DNA of 64,000 bases from contig CM043959.1 in the NCBI GenBank assembly GCA_014529385.2, forward strand, positions 86,177,529 through 86,241,528, given 5' to 3'. This stretch comes from Adiantum capillus-veneris. Taxonomy: Eukaryota > Streptophyta > Polypodiopsida > Polypodiales > Pteridaceae. Positions 48,870 through 60,820 of this stretch are shown piece after piece; within the stretch, counting starts at the first letter, position 1; each line of letters starts with the position of its first letter. A program made the position numbers and the translations under genes. The notes beneath the pieces were generated by a model that did not search any database, had not been told where the DNA came from, and saw only the letters and a list, made by a program, of their open reading frames with translations.

Positions 48870-50743
48870 AAATCTTTGTAAAACCTACTAATTTTGACCT
48901 AGACATGTTTCATACACCTAATACAAGTCCTAAATTGAATTTGGTCAAGTTTGGTCATGCCGGCATCACTTTGTGCTCTTTCGACTCTAAAATCACCGTC
49001 TTTTGTGACTACTCTGTCTGTTGGGTTGGTCGGTCAACTTTGAGGCTTTGGACTTGTCCGTAACATAGTCGTGAAGCAACCTATCCAATTCTGGCTCATT
49101 TAGAGTCAGTTTGACCTCGTATGTTGAATTTTGACGCTTTGTAACCTTTGAGCCGTTTTTTGCTTTTCGAGGGCTTTGCTTGATAGATTTCACCAAACAA
49201 TTCATATACATTGTATATGGACCTCATTAGCAAGCCATCTGTGGAGTCAGCTCGGAATTCTAGCATTTGTCGAAAACCTAACTTTCCTACTGGGGACCCC
49301 CTTGATCCCAGTTGAATGGTCATCTAATGGTGTAGAAAGGTTCTATTATGTTGGGGCATGCTATGGTTCAAATCCCATCCGATTTGGTCAAGCTGGCAGG
49401 ACGCTATGGTCAGTTTTAGGTCGTAGGTCTTCGTGCATTGCTCGATTTCTAGGGTTTTTTCTAGGGCTTTAGACTAGCTACCGGCCGTACAAAATGGATC
49501 ATTGTTGAGTAAAGAACTTACCCCTCATGTCTCGTGTGAGACGGCGCTGAAAGTGATCGTGTGGGCTCCGGAAAAGTCGCGCGAAAGAGGCCGAAATCTC
49601 TCTCTGCAAAGGCTCCAAGTGGAAATGAGGTGGTTTTAGCCTACCTTGGATATCTATACCCAGATTTCCCGAACCAAATTTCCCCAGATTTCCCCGTTAG
49701 TCCTACTAGGCCGTGAAATCTATGTTAGACTCAAAAATTTCCCTAATCAGATTCCTGTAGCTCATTCTGCAAGAATTTTGCAAAAGTAGGTACGACCGCC
49801 TAATTTAGGCTTCTCGCTTCCATCTTCTGATTTCATTGAAAATTTTTGTGCTTGCCCGCCTTGTCTTTCTGATCACCATCGTGTCTTTCATTTTTCCATC
49901 TGAGCTTCCCTGCTATTTATTATTAATTTTGACCTGTTTATTTGAAAAAATAAAAGAAAATAGAAAAATGCTCTAAAAAAGTAAAGTAAAAATCCAATAA
50001 TCACGAAAATCCCTTGAAAAAACACAGCTTTATTTTTTTTTTTGTTGGATTTTCCATTTTTAAGCCCCGTTATCAACAAAAATGATGAAAAATATCCAAA
50101 AAATGACTATTTTTAATGATTTTCTGAAGGTATATACACTATTTACTCTCATCGGGAAGATATTATCAGTAAATTTTCCCTTGATGATGAATTATAAGGG
50201 CATTATTAGGTAATTTTGCAAAAAATCACACGTTAACATAGAACTTTTTCCTCCCTCTTTAAACATTGCTTTGTACTTAGTGCCCTTCCACCCCTCCTAG
50301 ATGGCGTACTCCGGGACGACTGTGTGCATGGGTTGAACAACAATGTCTATGCATAGCCCTGGTTGGCTCTACCATGATATGAAGATCAATGCAATTCAAA
50401 CCAATATGCTATGCAAGAGCTGGGTCTTGAGTAATTAACTCAAGGGTTTTCGATGTCGAGGTTTGTTGCTGATGTCTTCCAAAGAGAAAATCTTGTAGCT
50501 TTTCTGCTCTTTGTTTGATTGTACCATCGGGGTTCTTTAGTACTTTGATTGCTTGAGCTGTTGGTAGCACTTTCGGCTATTGTCAAGCTTTTTCTCTCCA
50601 TTGATAGCTTGGTCGGTTTGGTGTTGTATGGTGTGGTGGAGTCTGTTGAGACTTAACTCGCCATTGCTTGATTGGTTTCGCGATTTGTGGAGAAGATAAG
50701 TGTTCCTTTTCTAACAAACCATTTTCATGTTAGGTTCATTGCT
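48870..50743. other. J: region without recognisable genes
   Basis: The minus-strand frame continues briefly after the protease-like ORF (to about 50420) as Pro/Gln-rich sequence, then breaks down. I see no RT, RNase H or other domain. 49600-50250 is AT-rich with no clear structure. If RT originally followed protease here, it has been lost. Confidence 0.5.
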
Positions 50744-51640
50744 TCAAGATGTTCGTGTCTGTGTTCGAACCCTTAGAACCTTCTTTTGTTTCATCAGTGA
50801 AGTTTTAGGCACCCATATCTGAATCGGTTTATCCTTAAGTTGTGCTTTTGGTACCCAAATGTGCCTGACTCCTTGCATGCTACATGTAGCATTTGATTGT
50901 CGAGGGGATGGAGAAGATTGACTTTGTGGATTGGTCTGTTGATTGCTTCTTGTCCATTCCTCCTTGCTTGGTGCAATTGGAACAATGAGTTGCCCTCCTT
51001 TAGGTGATAGTTTTAGTTGATTCGTATCCCAATCTGGTACTGCTTTGTATGTACGCATCCAAGGAATTCCAAGAATCATCGTCTCATTCATGTGTTCATC
51101 TGGCAAGCATACAAACTGATGAGGACATGAACATCCATGAACTATCACGTTCAAGTTGATTACTCTCAATGTTGGAGTTGGGTTCTTGTTGCATTCTTTG
51201 ATTGTCGCTATTCCTGCCGTCAATGCTTGACTTGTTGCCTTCTTGTACGTGAAATAACTGACTGCATTCACTCTAGCTCCTGTGTCGACCAAAGCATTGG
51301 TGCTATGATTGTTGAGCTGTAGCTTGATGCGCAGATCCATTCCATGTAACCAGTCATCATCTGTTAAAACTGCGTCTTTAGATAATTCCCAATGTCGATC
51401 ATCTATTTCCATAGTGTTGATGGGAATTGGTATCTGTTGATTCTTGAGAGCAGCTTTCGGCTTGAGTACCCAAAGCCTAGCTTCCTCTTGGGCTTCATCA
51501 ATAACCTGGTGTCGTTTGATCTTTCTTTGTTTGGATGCATGCATTCTCTCCAGCAATTCATTGGTTAGTGGCAAATTGTATTTCTTTAAACGACATCCAC
51601 TAATCCAATTAGCCATTGATTCACCATCTAGGGTGGACAA
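50744..51640 (-). pseudogene. J: integrase tail joined to retropepsin-like domain
   Basis: The N-terminal 45 codons read LDGESMANWISGCRLKKYNL, the usual end of a gypsy integrase. After a linker (LWVLKPKAALKNQQIPIPIN) comes a retropepsin-like domain, with LQLNNHSTNALVDTGARVNA (active site D-T-G-A, about 51330) and later ETMILGIPWMRTYKAVPDWD (the ILG motif). Protease normally precedes RT and integrase, so this order is unusual. Open for 298 codons; in the three-frame context a one- or two-base shift near 51655 links it to the integrase. Confidence 0.82.
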
Positions 51641-51654
51641 TTTTACTGCTCCAC

Positions 51655-53171
51655 TTAGAGATACATATTTTTAAATGGTCCATTTCCCTTTTTCTTAAAC
51701 TTGGGAATGTGTTGCTTAAGGGAATAGACTAGAACTAAGTTCCCTTTCTTGAAGATCTTTGTGATCAAGTGGGAATCAAACTGTTTTTGTTTCTGCTTTT
51801 GTGCATAGATATGAGCTACAACAGTTAGCCTTTGCTCGTCTAGCTTTTCCAAATCTTCAAGTTTTTCTGACAATTCATGTCCAATCCACTCAAGATTCCC
51901 TACCCTTAGTGTCGGCAATAGAAATTCTATTGGCAATATGGCATGAAGACCATAAATAAGGTTAAAAGGTGTAGCATTTAGAGCTGTTTTGAATGAAACT
52001 CAATAAGCCTATAGAGCAGCATGGAGATTCATTTCCCAGTCTGTCCTTCCTGAACTAACCACTTTAGTCAGCACCGAGCTAAGAAATTTATTCGTATGCT
52101 CAGCTTGTCCGTTTTCTTGTGGGTGATACGGAGCTGATTTGTTATGGATGACCATAAAATCATTAAGCAAATACTCTATTACCTCATTGAGGAAATGAGT
52201 TCCCCAATCACTGACAACCTCTATTGGCAGTCCATATCTTGTGAATGCATACTCATATAAGAATGCAACAGTGGTTCTGGCATCATTCTTTTGAGTTGCT
52301 TTAGCCTCGGCCCACTTGATCAAATAGTCCGTAACTACAATGATATATTGAGATTGGGTTCTATAAGCAAGTGGTTGTATTGGTCTAACAAAATCTATAC
52401 CCCATTTTGGAAAGGCTCTAGTTCCCATCATTGATCTTAAGGGCATGCTATCTATTTGTGTTGGCATTTTTGCTTGTTGACAAGCATCACATCTTCGAAC
52501 ATATTCTTTGGCATCTGCAAAAAGTGTTGGCCACCATATGCCTGCCATCAAGATTGCTCTTACGATGGTCTCACTAGAAAAGTGACCTCCAGCTAATCCA
52601 GCATGTGCTTGTTTTATAATCGGAATATACTCGTTTTCATTTGCACAAAGACGCAAATGTTGATCTTTACCTCTCCGATGCAATTGGTTCTCAATAAGAG
52701 CATAATTCTTGCTTCGGTTTCAATTTCTCTTTGTCGGCGTTTACTCATATTCTCAAGAAATGTTCGGCTCGATAAGTAAGTAACCAGATAATTACTCCAC
52801 TTAGGAACAAGTGACATTTGAAACAATGTTACGTGAGGTATGGGTGTTTGTTTTTTATATTGAGGGCAATCCTTTACAAAAGATCGAACATCTCTCCTCA
52901 TAGTTGCCTAAAATATTCCAAGTCTCAAGATTCGTTGCATAGTTTGGTCTTCCGCAAAGTGAAGTCCTACTATGGTAACATGTGCTTGACTTAGGTATTG
53001 TTCTTTTTCTTTAGGTTTAATGCATAGAAGCAATATCCCGTCTCGATTTCTTTTGTATAGCCTTCCAGCTAGTAATTGATACATAGCCGATTGCTCGATT
53101 AAACCGATTATGATAGGAAGTGGTATTGTTTCCCATTTTATTTTCCAGTTTTCCCAAATTTCATTTTCCAT
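51655..53171 (-). pseudogene. J: integrase with two HHCC fingers
   Basis: The first finger (about 53060-52850) reads YLSQAHVTIVGLHFAEDQTM and FVKDCPQYKKQ. The second (about 52620-52490) reads IIKQAHAGLAGGHFSSETIV and YVRRCDACQQAK. The core (52440-52060) has KWGIDFV, VSDWGTHFLNE and ENGQAEHTNK, so D, D and E are kept. The tail ends KFKKKGNGPFKN (51690-51660). Frames change between the fingers and near 52000. The second finger directly adjoins the core as in normal integrases; the first is extra. Confidence 0.85.
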
Positions 53172-53745
53172 CGACTTTGTTCATGGGAACTGATCGAATC
53201 TCTTTGTTTCCCATTTCATTTTCCAATTTTCCCAAATTCTTCAAGATTAATCCCGTTATCCCCACCTTCTCTAGGGTTTTCTGTAAATCGTTCCACAAGT
53301 ATGGTTTGAGTTTCAACAGTTCTCCCAAGGTAAGAGTACATTGGATGGGTGTAGACATGATCGAATGAATGTTGTTTACTTCTAGGGTCTATTCCGCTCT
53401 TTTTACTTGAGTGGTCTTGCACATGATGGATTCATCTTCGTTATCTCCCAAGTAAGGAGGTAATGTTTTTAATGTCAATGGTTTAGACATTCTTGAAGCT
53501 TTCGATCCGCAATCTCCATACAAGGATTGTAAATCCATGTTTATATTAGAAGGTAGGTTATCCAACCATACTTCCTCTATAGGAGCTGACTTTAAAGTTA
53601 GGCTCCCATCATTGATCTCTCTCACTTTTTCCCATAAGTATCCTGGCCAATCTTCCTCTAAGAATAGAATTCCGTCTAAGGCATCTTCGTTGTCAGGCAC
53701 TATAAGCACTGATTTATTTTTCAAGGTGGGGTTCCGCCACCACAT
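53161..53745 (-). pseudogene. J: region between gag and integrase, unknown
   Basis: Same-frame stretches 53745-53389 and 53358-53161 are separated by one stop. The text reads ILFLEEDWPGYLWEKVREIN, IEEVWLDNLPSNINMDLQSL and TPIQCTLTLGELLKLKPYLW. The last resembles the segment that precedes protease in some plant gypsy elements, but no protease or RT follows. Near-duplicate 30-bp strings at about 53133 and 53213 mark a possible deletion junction. Confidence 0.5.
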
Positions 53746-53969
53746 CGGATTTTACTTTCGTTTCTTCTACCGCAAGCTCTTGAGGTTTTGCAATACTTTC
53801 AAGCTTGGGTATTGTTTTTCCAACATTCTTGCGTGATTCTTATCAAGTTTTGATAAGCCCCCAGCTTTGCTGCTTCCATGTCTGGAGATGGATAGTTTTT
53901 TCACTTGTTTTTCATGTTTTTTCCTGCTTTAAGTCCTGCTTGGTAGGCTTCCAAGGCAGCATTAATAGG

Positions 53970-55490
53970 CTAAAAAAATTTATCAACCACAATGGATCCT
54001 CCTGATTTCATGGTTGTTTCCTTGAATTCACTGCCAGTTTCTTTCAACTTGTTCTGGGCTAGCATTTTTGTTTTCTCTTCGATTTCAACCCGTTGTTTTT
54101 GTTTTCTCATCTCATACCTTTTACTTCTGCTCCTTTTGATTCTTTGAGAAGAAACTTTTGTGTTCTCCGGATCATCAGAGGAGTTGTGTTTCTTTTTCTT
54201 TGCCTGGGCTCTAGTGATTACCTTGATTGGAACAATCGGTTCGCTCTCTGATGAGCTACTAGGCATCACTTGGACTACGTTTACGATGGTTTTATTCTTG
54301 TTCAAAGGATTCTTAGGACAATCTTTCGAAAAGTGTCCTTCCTTTTTGCAACATTTTATGCAATAGGCTTCAATTGGTTTGAGGTTTTTCTCAGGCTTTG
54401 GACATTCGTTTTTCCAATGGTCATCAGCACCACAGTTATGACAGTTTCCTGTTCTAAGCTTTATCATGGGTCTTCCCATAGGAGGTCTGACACCTTGATT
54501 AGCTACATAATACATCGGTGCTAGCTTTGGTGGAGCATAAGTCACGGTTTCTTCCATTGGTGGTGGATACGGATTATACCAATCTCCCTCTACCATTACT
54601 GTAGATGGACTAGGCTCTGCATAGGGCGTAACAGGCACTAATGCTTGTTCATCTATGACTCTTTCAGAGTGCATGTACTTTACAGGCACTGCATTATGTC
54701 CTGGATACGGAGGTTGTTGTCCCAACACAGGTTGAGGTCTTTCCATACCCATTGGTGGTCTTTGAGCTTTGGCCATATTAAACTGATATTTGTACATGGG
54801 TTGTCCTTGTGGCTGCATGGGCACGTACTGAACATTCCCATCATACTTTGGTTTGAAGTAGCACTCGTGGGTCTCATGGTTGGTCCATTTTCCCTCGATT
54901 GCACACCATTTTTGTGGCCTAATTGGTTGTCCATGTGGGGGTATTCCTTGTCCTGGTCCTCTCATAGGCGCTTTTTGCATATTGTTCATCATGTCGTTCG
55001 TCCTTTTTAGCATATCTTCTATGGTTGAGAGTGGTGCCACGGCAGCTGTTCCCACTTGTGCTGGTTTTGTGGACGTTGTCGTCTCGCTTTGGTTATCCTT
55101 AGGGACATCTTCTTCGTTGAAGATCTCACAATTGTCTCCTAGGTCAATAGCATTAGACATGCATGCTTCTAGGGTTGTATGCTTTTTACTATATAGTATA
55201 GCATGAAGTTCTTTGTTTAGCAGTCCTTCCAGAAACAAAGATACAAGTCGTTCTTCTGTAAGTATCTCCATCTCTAGGCATCTGGCAATGTATTGTTTCA
55301 TTTGAGTTGCACAATCCCTAACAGACTCACCATGTTTTTGTTTAAAGCTGTAGATTTGAGCTACTGTATTATGTTTGATCTCCGTTTTAAAACAAGCAAC
55401 TACAAATCCTTGAGCTAACGTATTCAAGTCCATGATTGACCTTGGTGGAATGTTTTGGAACCATGTCAAAGCTTTTCCTTCTAATGTCAT
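53970..55490 (-). pseudogene. gag: J: gag with two zinc knuckles
   Basis: Opens MTLEGKALTWFQNIPP, then FKQKHGESVRDCATQMKQYI and LEGLLNKELHAILYS, a Retrotrans_gag domain (residues about 1-120). A Pro/Met-rich middle follows. Knuckles: CHNCGADDHWKNEC and CIKCCKKEGHFSKDC, the second with one extra residue between Cys and His. The C-terminus is Lys/Arg-rich with a run KRSRSKRYEMRKQKQ. It is open for 506 codons. The first gag codons lie upstream (55842-55548) across a frame change. Confidence 0.92.
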
Positions 55491-55547
55491 TCCAATCCCT
55501 TGAATTGAGGATGGAAATCGAATATACGCTCTGCTCTTAGCACTTGC

Positions 55548-55842
55548 TTAAAGCTTGCTAAGTGGTCGTATGGTTCCCTGATCCACTGTATTTCCTGACC
55601 CATTTTTGAAAATCAGCTGCTCTGACACGTCTGTTTGGTTCAACTCCAGGTCTTCTGGGAGCTGATCCTGTTCTGAGTCCTTCAAACCAGTCTGTTGGAA
55701 ATAGTGACTCATGTAGCCCTGGACTGTCCTTAGTGTCACCCGGTTTTCTACGTGATGAGGTGGTTTCTGGTTTCTTCACATTACTCTCAGATGATCTCTC
55801 ATGGTTTTCATCCCTTGGAATTGTTTCTGGTCCTTGCCCCAA
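55548..55842 (-). pseudogene. J: N-terminal gag extension, broken
   Basis: Overlapping frames 55842-55558 and 55739-55548 read Ser/Arg/Glu-rich sequence (PETIPRDENHERSSESNVKK). They lead by frame changes into the gag ORF at 55490. No domain is recognised. Confidence 0.5.
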
Positions 55843-56007
55843 TATCCAATTTCATATGTAATACCCTTGGTATTTGGTTTATTATACCTCCTCAAGAGTC
55901 ACCATAACAAAGTTGTTATTATAACAATCCCTAAACAAGTAGGTTGGTAGGTCTGCTAATCCCTTATCTTTGATCTTGAAGATATATATGATCTTCATGG
56001 ACGTTAA

Positions 56008-56643
56008 TTATCTTGGTTTGGCATGAGAAGTCCACAAAAGATCTTTTATGTTTCTATCTTCCCAACAATAGACTCCGATTCTAGGATTATCTGTACTAAG
56101 CTGCTTCAAAGGCTTCAAGTCTACTTGATCGTATCCCTCAAATTCTAAGGTCGGTGGTCCTTCTTTTGCTGACATATATGGGATTATGATGTTTACTTCT
56201 AATCCCCATTTTTCTATCACATCAGGGTTTTTGACCTGTAAATATTGAGTTCCATTTGGATCCATGTACATTTTTCCTTGTTTGTTTACCCTAACCTCTT
56301 CTTCGAATTCAATACCATGGTCATCAATGCGAATAGCATACTCCTCGTTAGGGTCCAAGTAAACTTGGGCTCCATGACGATTAGTCTTGTAAAAAGATAG
56401 TATATGCTTATAGCACATTGTCGTTCCGGTTTCCGAGTGAGTCGAGTAAGAAGACATTTCGGATGTTAAATCTGAAAAAGTGTCCGAGACTTCTTCGGGA
56501 ATTGTGTGCAAGGAACTGCCTTGATTCACGCTTTCTTCGGTGGAAACTCTACTGGAGGTTTCTCTGAGTATGTCCTGATTTCCTAGTACACGACCAGATC
56601 TAAGGTTCATATAGACTTGTGAAGCCCTGGATAGAGTACTCAC
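56008..56643 (-). CDS. J: ORF upstream of gag, unknown function
   Basis: 211 codons, uninterrupted. It starts MSTLSRASQVYMNLRSGRVL; a NLRSGR-type motif is found near the start of several plant gypsy Gag proteins. It is rich in Ser/Thr/Glu to about residue 75, then more folded-looking (VYLDPNEEYAIRIDDHGIEF, PYMSAKEGPPTLEFEGYDQV). No known domain. The role may be a first ORF separate from gag, or the original Gag N-terminus. Confidence 0.65.
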   Translation of the reverse strand: MSTLSRASQVYMNLRSGRVLGNQDILRETSSRVSTEESVNQGSSLHTIPEEVSDTFSDLTSEMSSYSTHSETGTTMCYKHILSFYKTNRHGAQVYLDPNEEYAIRIDDHGIEFEEEVRVNKQGKMYMDPNGTQYLQVKNPDVIEKWGLEVNIIIPYMSAKEGPPTLEFEGYDQVDLKPLKQLSTDNPRIGVYCWEDRNIKDLLWTSHAKPR

Positions 56644-57016
56644 CTTTGGATTGACTTGTCATCAATTTCTACTTGATTCAATTGCAACTTTCTATCAAGC
56701 CACGGATTCCTCGTCCGCAGCTTGATTCCTGTACAAATTTGATCAAGTTAGCTATTCTTATAAAAAGACAGTAGAGTTTTTGCTATTTGCGTGATTGGTC
56801 TCTGTGTATCACTTCAAATCGAGCTATGAGAGTCAAAATTTGACTTTCAAACTCGACTTTAGCAAAAATCAAAGGTCTAATCTGCAACCTATAAACTGAG
56901 TGTACATGTATCAATTTTGATTCCGTTGAACCCAAAATTGCCATGTGGCCTTATATTATGTTGGTCTATCATTGTATAAGTTCAAAATTCAAAATTGATG
57001 TCTCTAGATAGCAGAA

Positions 57017-57901
57017 GTAAATAATCACAATTATTTACTTTTGTCAGTTTTTTACACTTTTTTGATAGGTTTGGCAAGTATACAACTTGTTAGAGTCCCT
57101 GGATAAGTTTCAACAAGTTTGGACAAAATCTGATCAAGTTTATCAATTGTTTGGTGTTCGTAGACTCTGAATTTGAGCATCTGGCTTAAGTCTCACTTTT
57201 GGGATCCAAATTTCACCAAAACTGATTTTTGAGGTCTACTTGATATGCTTGACCTTGTGGCATACTCAAATTTGCAAAATCATCAAGTTTTGAAGCAGAT
57301 GTAAATAATCGCGATTATTTACTCAAGGTAGATTTTTGCATGTTTTTGCCCCAACTTTGACATAGATCTGTTAAGCACCTTAAGTTAAGGTCACTAGCCA
57401 AGTTTCATCAAGTTTGGAAAATTTTTGGTCAAATGGTCATCAATTATGTGTCCGCAGACTAACTTTGCAATTTTAGCCACAAACTTCACTCCAGTGGTCC
57501 AAATCTTACCAAATTTGATTTGTGGGCTTATTACAACATGATGAAGCTAGTGGTATGCAGACTTGGTCAAAAAAGTTAAAAAATACGGTAGATGTAAATA
57601 ATCACGATTATTTACTTCTGATAATTTTTTGTAAATTTTTGGCCAGTTGAGCATATACACATGTTTATCACATTAACATAAGCCTATGAATCAAACTTCA
57701 ACAAGTTTGGATAAATTTTCTCCCAATTTATACTCAAGATTCAAAAAGTCACTACAAACTTTAGTTTTTACCCAATTTTTTGCCAGTTTAGTGATCCAAA
57801 TCTCTTGGGCCTTTACAAAAGTTGTTTGTACACATGCAATGAGTCAATGGTACGCACCTTGGCCAATTTAGAGCAGAAAGTTAATAATCGCGATTATTAA
57901 C
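57017..57901. repeat. palindrome array A (284-293-bp period)
   Basis: Four palindromes, 22 bp each, with core AATAATC(G/A)C(G/A)ATTATT, lie at 57017-57038, 57301-57322, 57594-57615 and 57880-57901. Centres are 284, 293 and 286 bp apart. Those at 57301 and 57880 are perfect. A half-site occurs at 58017-58026. Between them the repeats share weak modules (CAACAAGTTTGGA, GT(T/C)CG(T/C)AGACT), so this is a diverged tandem repeat whose palindrome is best kept. It lies in the J leader before the first ORF. Confidence 0.9.
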
Positions 57902-58571
57902 TATAGGCTTAAAATGAGCACTTTTTTGCAATTTTCTCATAGACAGTCTTTATTTGATGTATTTTAAGCCTATGAATCAAGTCAAAACTTAATTTGGCCT
58001 AAAATGTCAAGAAAAAGTAAATAATCTAAGTTTTGACTAACTCTTGAAATTTTTACCTCAAAGCTTACCCACTAGTTCATACAACTCTGAGGCTCACTCT
58101 CCAGTCGGATTGAGTGGATTCGAGTCTTTTTGAGCTATTTCTAGCCATAGACCTGAAATTCTGCAACTTCCAATAACAACTCATACTTGATTCTTTCACA
58201 GAGAGCAATGTTCTGAAATCCACCTCAGATCCTACTTACCCTACTCCTAGATTCTCATGCAATAGGGTTGTGGAAAGTGTCCACAAACACTCGTTTTCTT
58301 GTTTTTCTATGTTTTTCAAAACCTTGATCTTAAGACTTGTCTTGTCTATAAATCATTCTCTAAATCCTAATCTAATTCTACAATCCTACATTCCTAAAGA
58401 TACTCAACAAGTATGATTACTTCCAAGCTACCTATACACAGCAAAAGACGACAATTTTAAGCTATGCGGTTTCTAAAAGAAATTTTTGAACTCTAGGCAA
58501 ACCTAGAGGAAGTTAAAGGACAACTACACAAGACGCTTGTGTTTTTTTTTTCCTAGTTTAGGTCTCTTCGA

Positions 58572-58589
58572 TCCCCGACAACGGCGCCA
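58572..58589 (-). other. primer-binding site of J
   Basis: TGGCGCCGTTGTCGGGGA on the minus strand starts two bases after the end of the 5' LTR. It is a well-known type in plant gypsy elements and fixes the direction of J. Confidence 0.93.
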
Positions 58590-58591
58590 AA

Positions 58592-59510
58592 TGTGGGACA
58601 CATGTCTAACATCACCATCCTATCTTATTGCAGTATTAGCGAGAACAACGATTAATTTGTCAAACCATGGGACAAAGCTGACTCGACTAGTGCATAGAGG
58701 CTACAAGAGGTTGTCAATCTCTTGGAAAATAACTAACAACTCGCATCTAACTCAGACTACACTCAAGTGATTGAAATCACCAAAATCCAATCACTCATCG
58801 ATAAACAAATCATATCCGTTACAGCATCAAATGACATCCAAACGTAACGAAACTTCTAGGACAAGTTTATAAGACCTAAGTACACATGCTTATGGTCTCA
58901 AACCCCACTTTAGGTCAAGTTCCAAAATCGTGATTATTAACAGCAGTGGATTTTTTTCCTAGTCATTTTCGACCCAGAATGCATCTAAATGCTTAGCAAT
59001 GATGCCCCAATACCTCACCTATGCTTAGTTTTCGATTTAAAAGTGTAAATTTTTAGTTATGATGAAATTAGGCCGCGGGTTAGCGACGCCAAAAGCTACG
59101 AAATACTGTGAATGGCTTACGTCAATGCGGAGAGCTCTTACCTGCGGTTGCAATGCAAACAAACGCATTTGCAATGTGACAACCGGAGAGGGAGTAGGAA
59201 GCGCAAGAAGGAGAGAAGTGAGAACTGTTAGCTCACGCTATGTATTTCTTATCCAAAACTTATATAAAACTTACAAAAATTGGCTTTTATACCTTAGCCA
59301 AGGTTTTTGGGTGGTCAAAACTAATAATTTGGAGTTCTACCAAAGTTGGGATGATTGGCTGATACAATCTGGAAGCTTGTAGCCCCGGATCATTAATTAC
59401 AGAGTTTATCCGAGAAAATAGGAGTTACAATATTCCTGATTTATAAAAATAATAATTGTTTTACGAAGAGAACTCGAAAAAATGGTGTCCGTGTTAGCTT
59501 GCTACTAACA
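58592..59510 (-). repeat. 5' LTR of J
   Basis: 919 bp, pair of 32159-33078. It is followed on the right by ATTGG (59511-59515) and the H LTR. It carries the half-palindrome near 58930 (AATCGTGATTATTAAC). Confidence 0.95.
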
Positions 59511-60114
59511 ATTGGTTAAGCTTGTAGACCGGCCACAGTAGGGATCCAAAGGAGGGAAAATAGGGATCCAAAGGGGGGGGCATCTGCAAAAGAGTAAGGT
59601 GCAACAATGGGCTTTAAGGTTCAGCCCATTAAGACTTCCAAAATGCTAAGGTTCCAAAAATCAAAGGTTGTGTCCAATGGTTAAGCTTAGGAAAATTGGA
59701 TGCTTTGTGTGTGTACAAAAGTGTTCATGGATCCTATAAAGGAGGGGGCGAGCCTTGCAAGTAGGGGATGAGAGAGAAACACACACACACACACACACAA
59801 GCCTCCTTTACACAAAGAGAATGAGAGATACATGTCAGCTCCCTAGCCCAGATGCCCACAAGGCGTACTCAAATCCTATTGGATGGCCATGGAGGTGGAC
59901 CAATGAGAATTAGGCAAGAGTGAATCTAGTTTAATTAATTTAAAAACACTTAATAAAAGAACCAATAAGAATTAAGCTCTCTAGAATACTATTGGATAGT
60001 CTCCCAAGGGTTCCAATGAGCATTCAACAACCCAATGGCTTGCCTGATTCCTATTGGCCAGGAGACAAAGGGGTCCAATGAGAGTTTAGTTGCATTATTT
60101 AATTGCCTAAAGGT
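59511..60114 (+). repeat. 3' LTR of H, right part
   Basis: Continues 32158 and matches 14453-15130 of the first H LTR, with a short (CA)n at 59778 and three 33-bp CCAAT modules (59875, 59988 and 60050). It is broken at 60114 by the LTR of K. Confidence 0.88.
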
Positions 60115-60727
60115 TGTTGGCGGATACGCCGCGACAGAGGTCAGCATAGCGAGAACTCACCTAACAAGATTTGTCAGCTAAAGACGAAGCTCGACCCGCA
60201 GGCGTGTGGAAGCAAGCATAGGGTGTCAACCGACTCTCGACTAATTCCTACAGAGGTCTCTACCCAATGTCTAAGCTACAGCCTTCAGGAATGCTTAAGA
60301 GGAGATTTCCTACAATGCTTCCAAGATCCAAATACCTATCAAACGTTCTCAAAACGCCACAGAACTTGAAGGAGACCCTACTAACACCAATAGGTCACTC
60401 TCCCTAAGGTCCATGAACCAAAATCCCAACCCTAAACACCTGGTGCAAAATCACGTAGGATGTCTGGCCGAAATTTGCAAGTCATCGTTTCCAAAAACTA
60501 AAGTGCCTAATGTGTAGCTCTACTCAATACGAACACATGGATATGTTGAAATCCAAAAACGGATAACGTATGCTCACCGAATCACCCAATGTAGCTCGTA
60601 GGTCGAGCTCGCAAAACCAGACTGTACACCCGCAATGTAGGTATTGGCATGTAGCTCTCGCGGGGGTCAACACGCTGCACTTGTCCGCACTCGATTCCAA
60701 CCACCGGTGCGCGCGTAGCGTCAAGAT

Positions 60728-60820
<93 letters not shown>

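Larger units (their letters stand above)
32159..59510 (-). mobile_element. giant Ty3/gypsy-like element J with nested inserts
   Basis: Bounded by LTRs 32159-33078 and 58592-59510 (920 and 919 bp) and by the 5-bp target duplication ATTGG. The total is 27,352 bp, or about 16 kb without inserts P and Q. Minus-strand order: 5' LTR, primer-binding site, palindrome array A, ORF of unknown role, gag, integrase, protease-like domain, array B, coiled-coil ORF, polypurine tract, 3' LTR. No RT or RNase H is recognised. The insertion site in H is confirmed by the uninterrupted copy at about 14440-14470. Confidence 0.92.
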
